NCBI GenBank assembly: GCA_945876305.1 | Contig: CAMCOB010000007.1 | Span: 1 to 23,999 of the forward strand | Direction of reading: 5' to 3' | DNA from: Bifidobacterium breve | GTDB taxonomy: Bacteria; Actinomycetota; Thermoleophilia; Miltoncostaeales; Miltoncostaeaceae | DNA length: 23,999 nucleotides | Shown: positions 23,407 to 23,999 of the stretch, one piece after another | Layout: each line of letters starts with the position of its first letter | Position numbering within the stretch: the first letter of the stretch is position 1 | Position numbers and translations under genes: made by a program | The notes under the pieces: model-generated | Told to the model about the DNA's origin: nothing | Database searches by the model: none | What the model saw: the letters and a program-made list of their open reading frames with translations, nothing else

Positions 23407-23712
23407 ATGCCCGCAGTCGTTGAGTTCACCATGAAGGCCAAGCCCGGTCACTACGACGAGGTGATGCAGAAGTACATCGCCTTCGCCGACGCCTTCGTGG
23501 AGACCGATCCCAACGAGGAGCTCGCGCTCATCACGGGCGACCCCGCCAGCGGCACCATCCGCGGCATCGGCCTGTACGACACCCACGAGGCCGGCGGCGC
23601 TGCCAACAGCCGCGCATCGATGGCTGCGTTTATGGATGAGGTGGCCGACCTCATCGACGGTGCACCGGTCCGCATCGAGATGGACCTGGTGCACGCCTAC
23701 ATCAAGGCCTAG
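23407..23712 (+). CDS. Small dimeric alpha/beta-barrel-like protein (ABM-like), unknown function
   Basis: This 101-residue soluble protein begins with MPAVVEFTMKAKPGHYDEVMQKYIAF and ends with APVRIEMDLVHAYI. The strand-helix-strand rhythm and length resemble the antibiotic-biosynthesis-monooxygenase / stress-responsive dimeric barrel group, but no catalytic signature is visible. GGAGGG at 23397-23402 is 4 nt upstream of the ATG, which fixes the start; the frame is open further back to a TTG at 23320. The TAG stop lies in a CTAG that also supplies the stop of the convergent sirtuin gene. Role unknown. Confidence 0.75.
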   Translation: MPAVVEFTMKAKPGHYDEVMQKYIAFADAFVETDPNEELALITGDPASGTIRGIGLYDTHEAGGAANSRASMAAFMDEVADLIDGAPVRIEMDLVHAYIKA

Positions 23713-23999
23713 TCGCTTGATGCCGGGATGGCGGCGAGCACGGCCTGCATGGTCGGCCCCGCCTTCCCGGTAAGGCGCACTGTGCACCGTTCGTCGTAGG
23801 GGGTCTCGCCCTCGGTGAGAATCGCGAGGCTCCCGCCGCGGGCCAGCACCACGCTCGGCAGGTTGCTCACTGGGGTTACCAGCAGGCTTGTGCCGATCAC
23901 CAACAGCACGTCGGCGCGCTCGCAGGCGTCGTACGCGGCCTCGATGGCCTCAATGGGCATGGCCTCGCCAAACAGCACCACGCCGCTCTTCAGCTGGTA
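23709..23999 (-). CDS. Sirtuin (NAD-dependent protein deacylase), C-terminal part
   Basis: The frame enters from the right edge and gives the last 96 residues. LKSGVVLFGEAMP matches the sirtuin segment after the zinc module, ADVLLVIGTSLLVTPVSNLP is the NAD-binding GTS motif region, and LAILTEGETPYDERCTVRLTGKAG matches the C-terminal core of the Sir2 fold. The enzyme removes acyl groups from protein lysines using NAD. The catalytic His and the zinc Cys residues lie beyond the window, so activity cannot be judged. It stops on a TAG shared within a CTAG palindrome with the convergent small gene. Confidence 0.88.
   Translation of the reverse strand, partial: YQLKSGVVLFGEAMPIEAIEAAYDACERADVLLVIGTSLLVTPVSNLPSVVLARGGSLAILTEGETPYDERCTVRLTGKAGPTMQAVLAAIPASSD

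Noticed and set aside
1..23999. CRISPR arrays, tRNA or rRNA genes, insertion sequences or phage genes
   Set aside because: No regularly spaced repeats, cloverleaf-like stretches, transposase or integrase motifs were seen on reading; a covariance or profile search was not possible.

Overview
The window is GC-rich and densely packed. Genes often overlap by 1-4 bases, several starts look leaderless (a TANNNT -10 hexamer 6-8 nt before the start codon), and intergenic hairpins are GC-rich with no T-run. Together with GcvP under a tandem glycine riboswitch, glutamate racemase, an MMPL exporter and SBP/MFS/DMT transporters, this points to an actinobacterium (Actinomycetota), possibly an aquatic, deep-branching class. 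The class-level guess is inference; no rRNA or tRNA gene is visible.

Left part (1-5719): the tail of an unidentified gene overlaps a NorD/CbbO-like VWA protein. After a two-way hairpin come a secreted protein of unknown function on the minus strand, a divergent acyltransferase-3 membrane protein that ends just after an SGNH-like GDS motif, and an orphan amino-acid-type solute-binding protein on the minus strand.

Centre (5791-16174): glycine decarboxylase (gcvP) lies downstream of a two-aptamer glycine riboswitch. It is followed by a two-helix small membrane protein, a membrane-anchored secretory-lipase-type hydrolase, a flavin reductase, a 12-codon upstream ORF next to a giant MMPL exporter with a coiled-coil insert of about 270 residues, a DHA2-type MFS exporter and a YdcZ-type DMT protein.

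Right part (16197-23999): an operon of four genes with 0, -4 and -4 nt spacing carries murI, two paralogous alpha/beta hydrolases and a SAM methyltransferase. Next is the most striking gene, a microbial rhodopsin with a bacteriorhodopsin-like D85/T89/D96 motif and both proton-release glutamates, rather than the DTE motif of actinorhodopsin and proteorhodopsin. Its third-position GC is visibly lower than that of its neighbour, and a 16-bp perfect hairpin ends it. After it come an MFS exporter, a second unknown secreted protein (minus), a small ABM-like protein, and the C-terminal part of a sirtuin running off the right edge.

No mobile element, CRISPR array or phage gene was seen. Apart from the rhodopsin, the content is chromosomal metabolism, envelope and transport. 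The rhodopsin would provide a light-driven proton gradient that the neighbouring secondary transporters could use, but no retinal or carotenoid biosynthesis gene is in the window.
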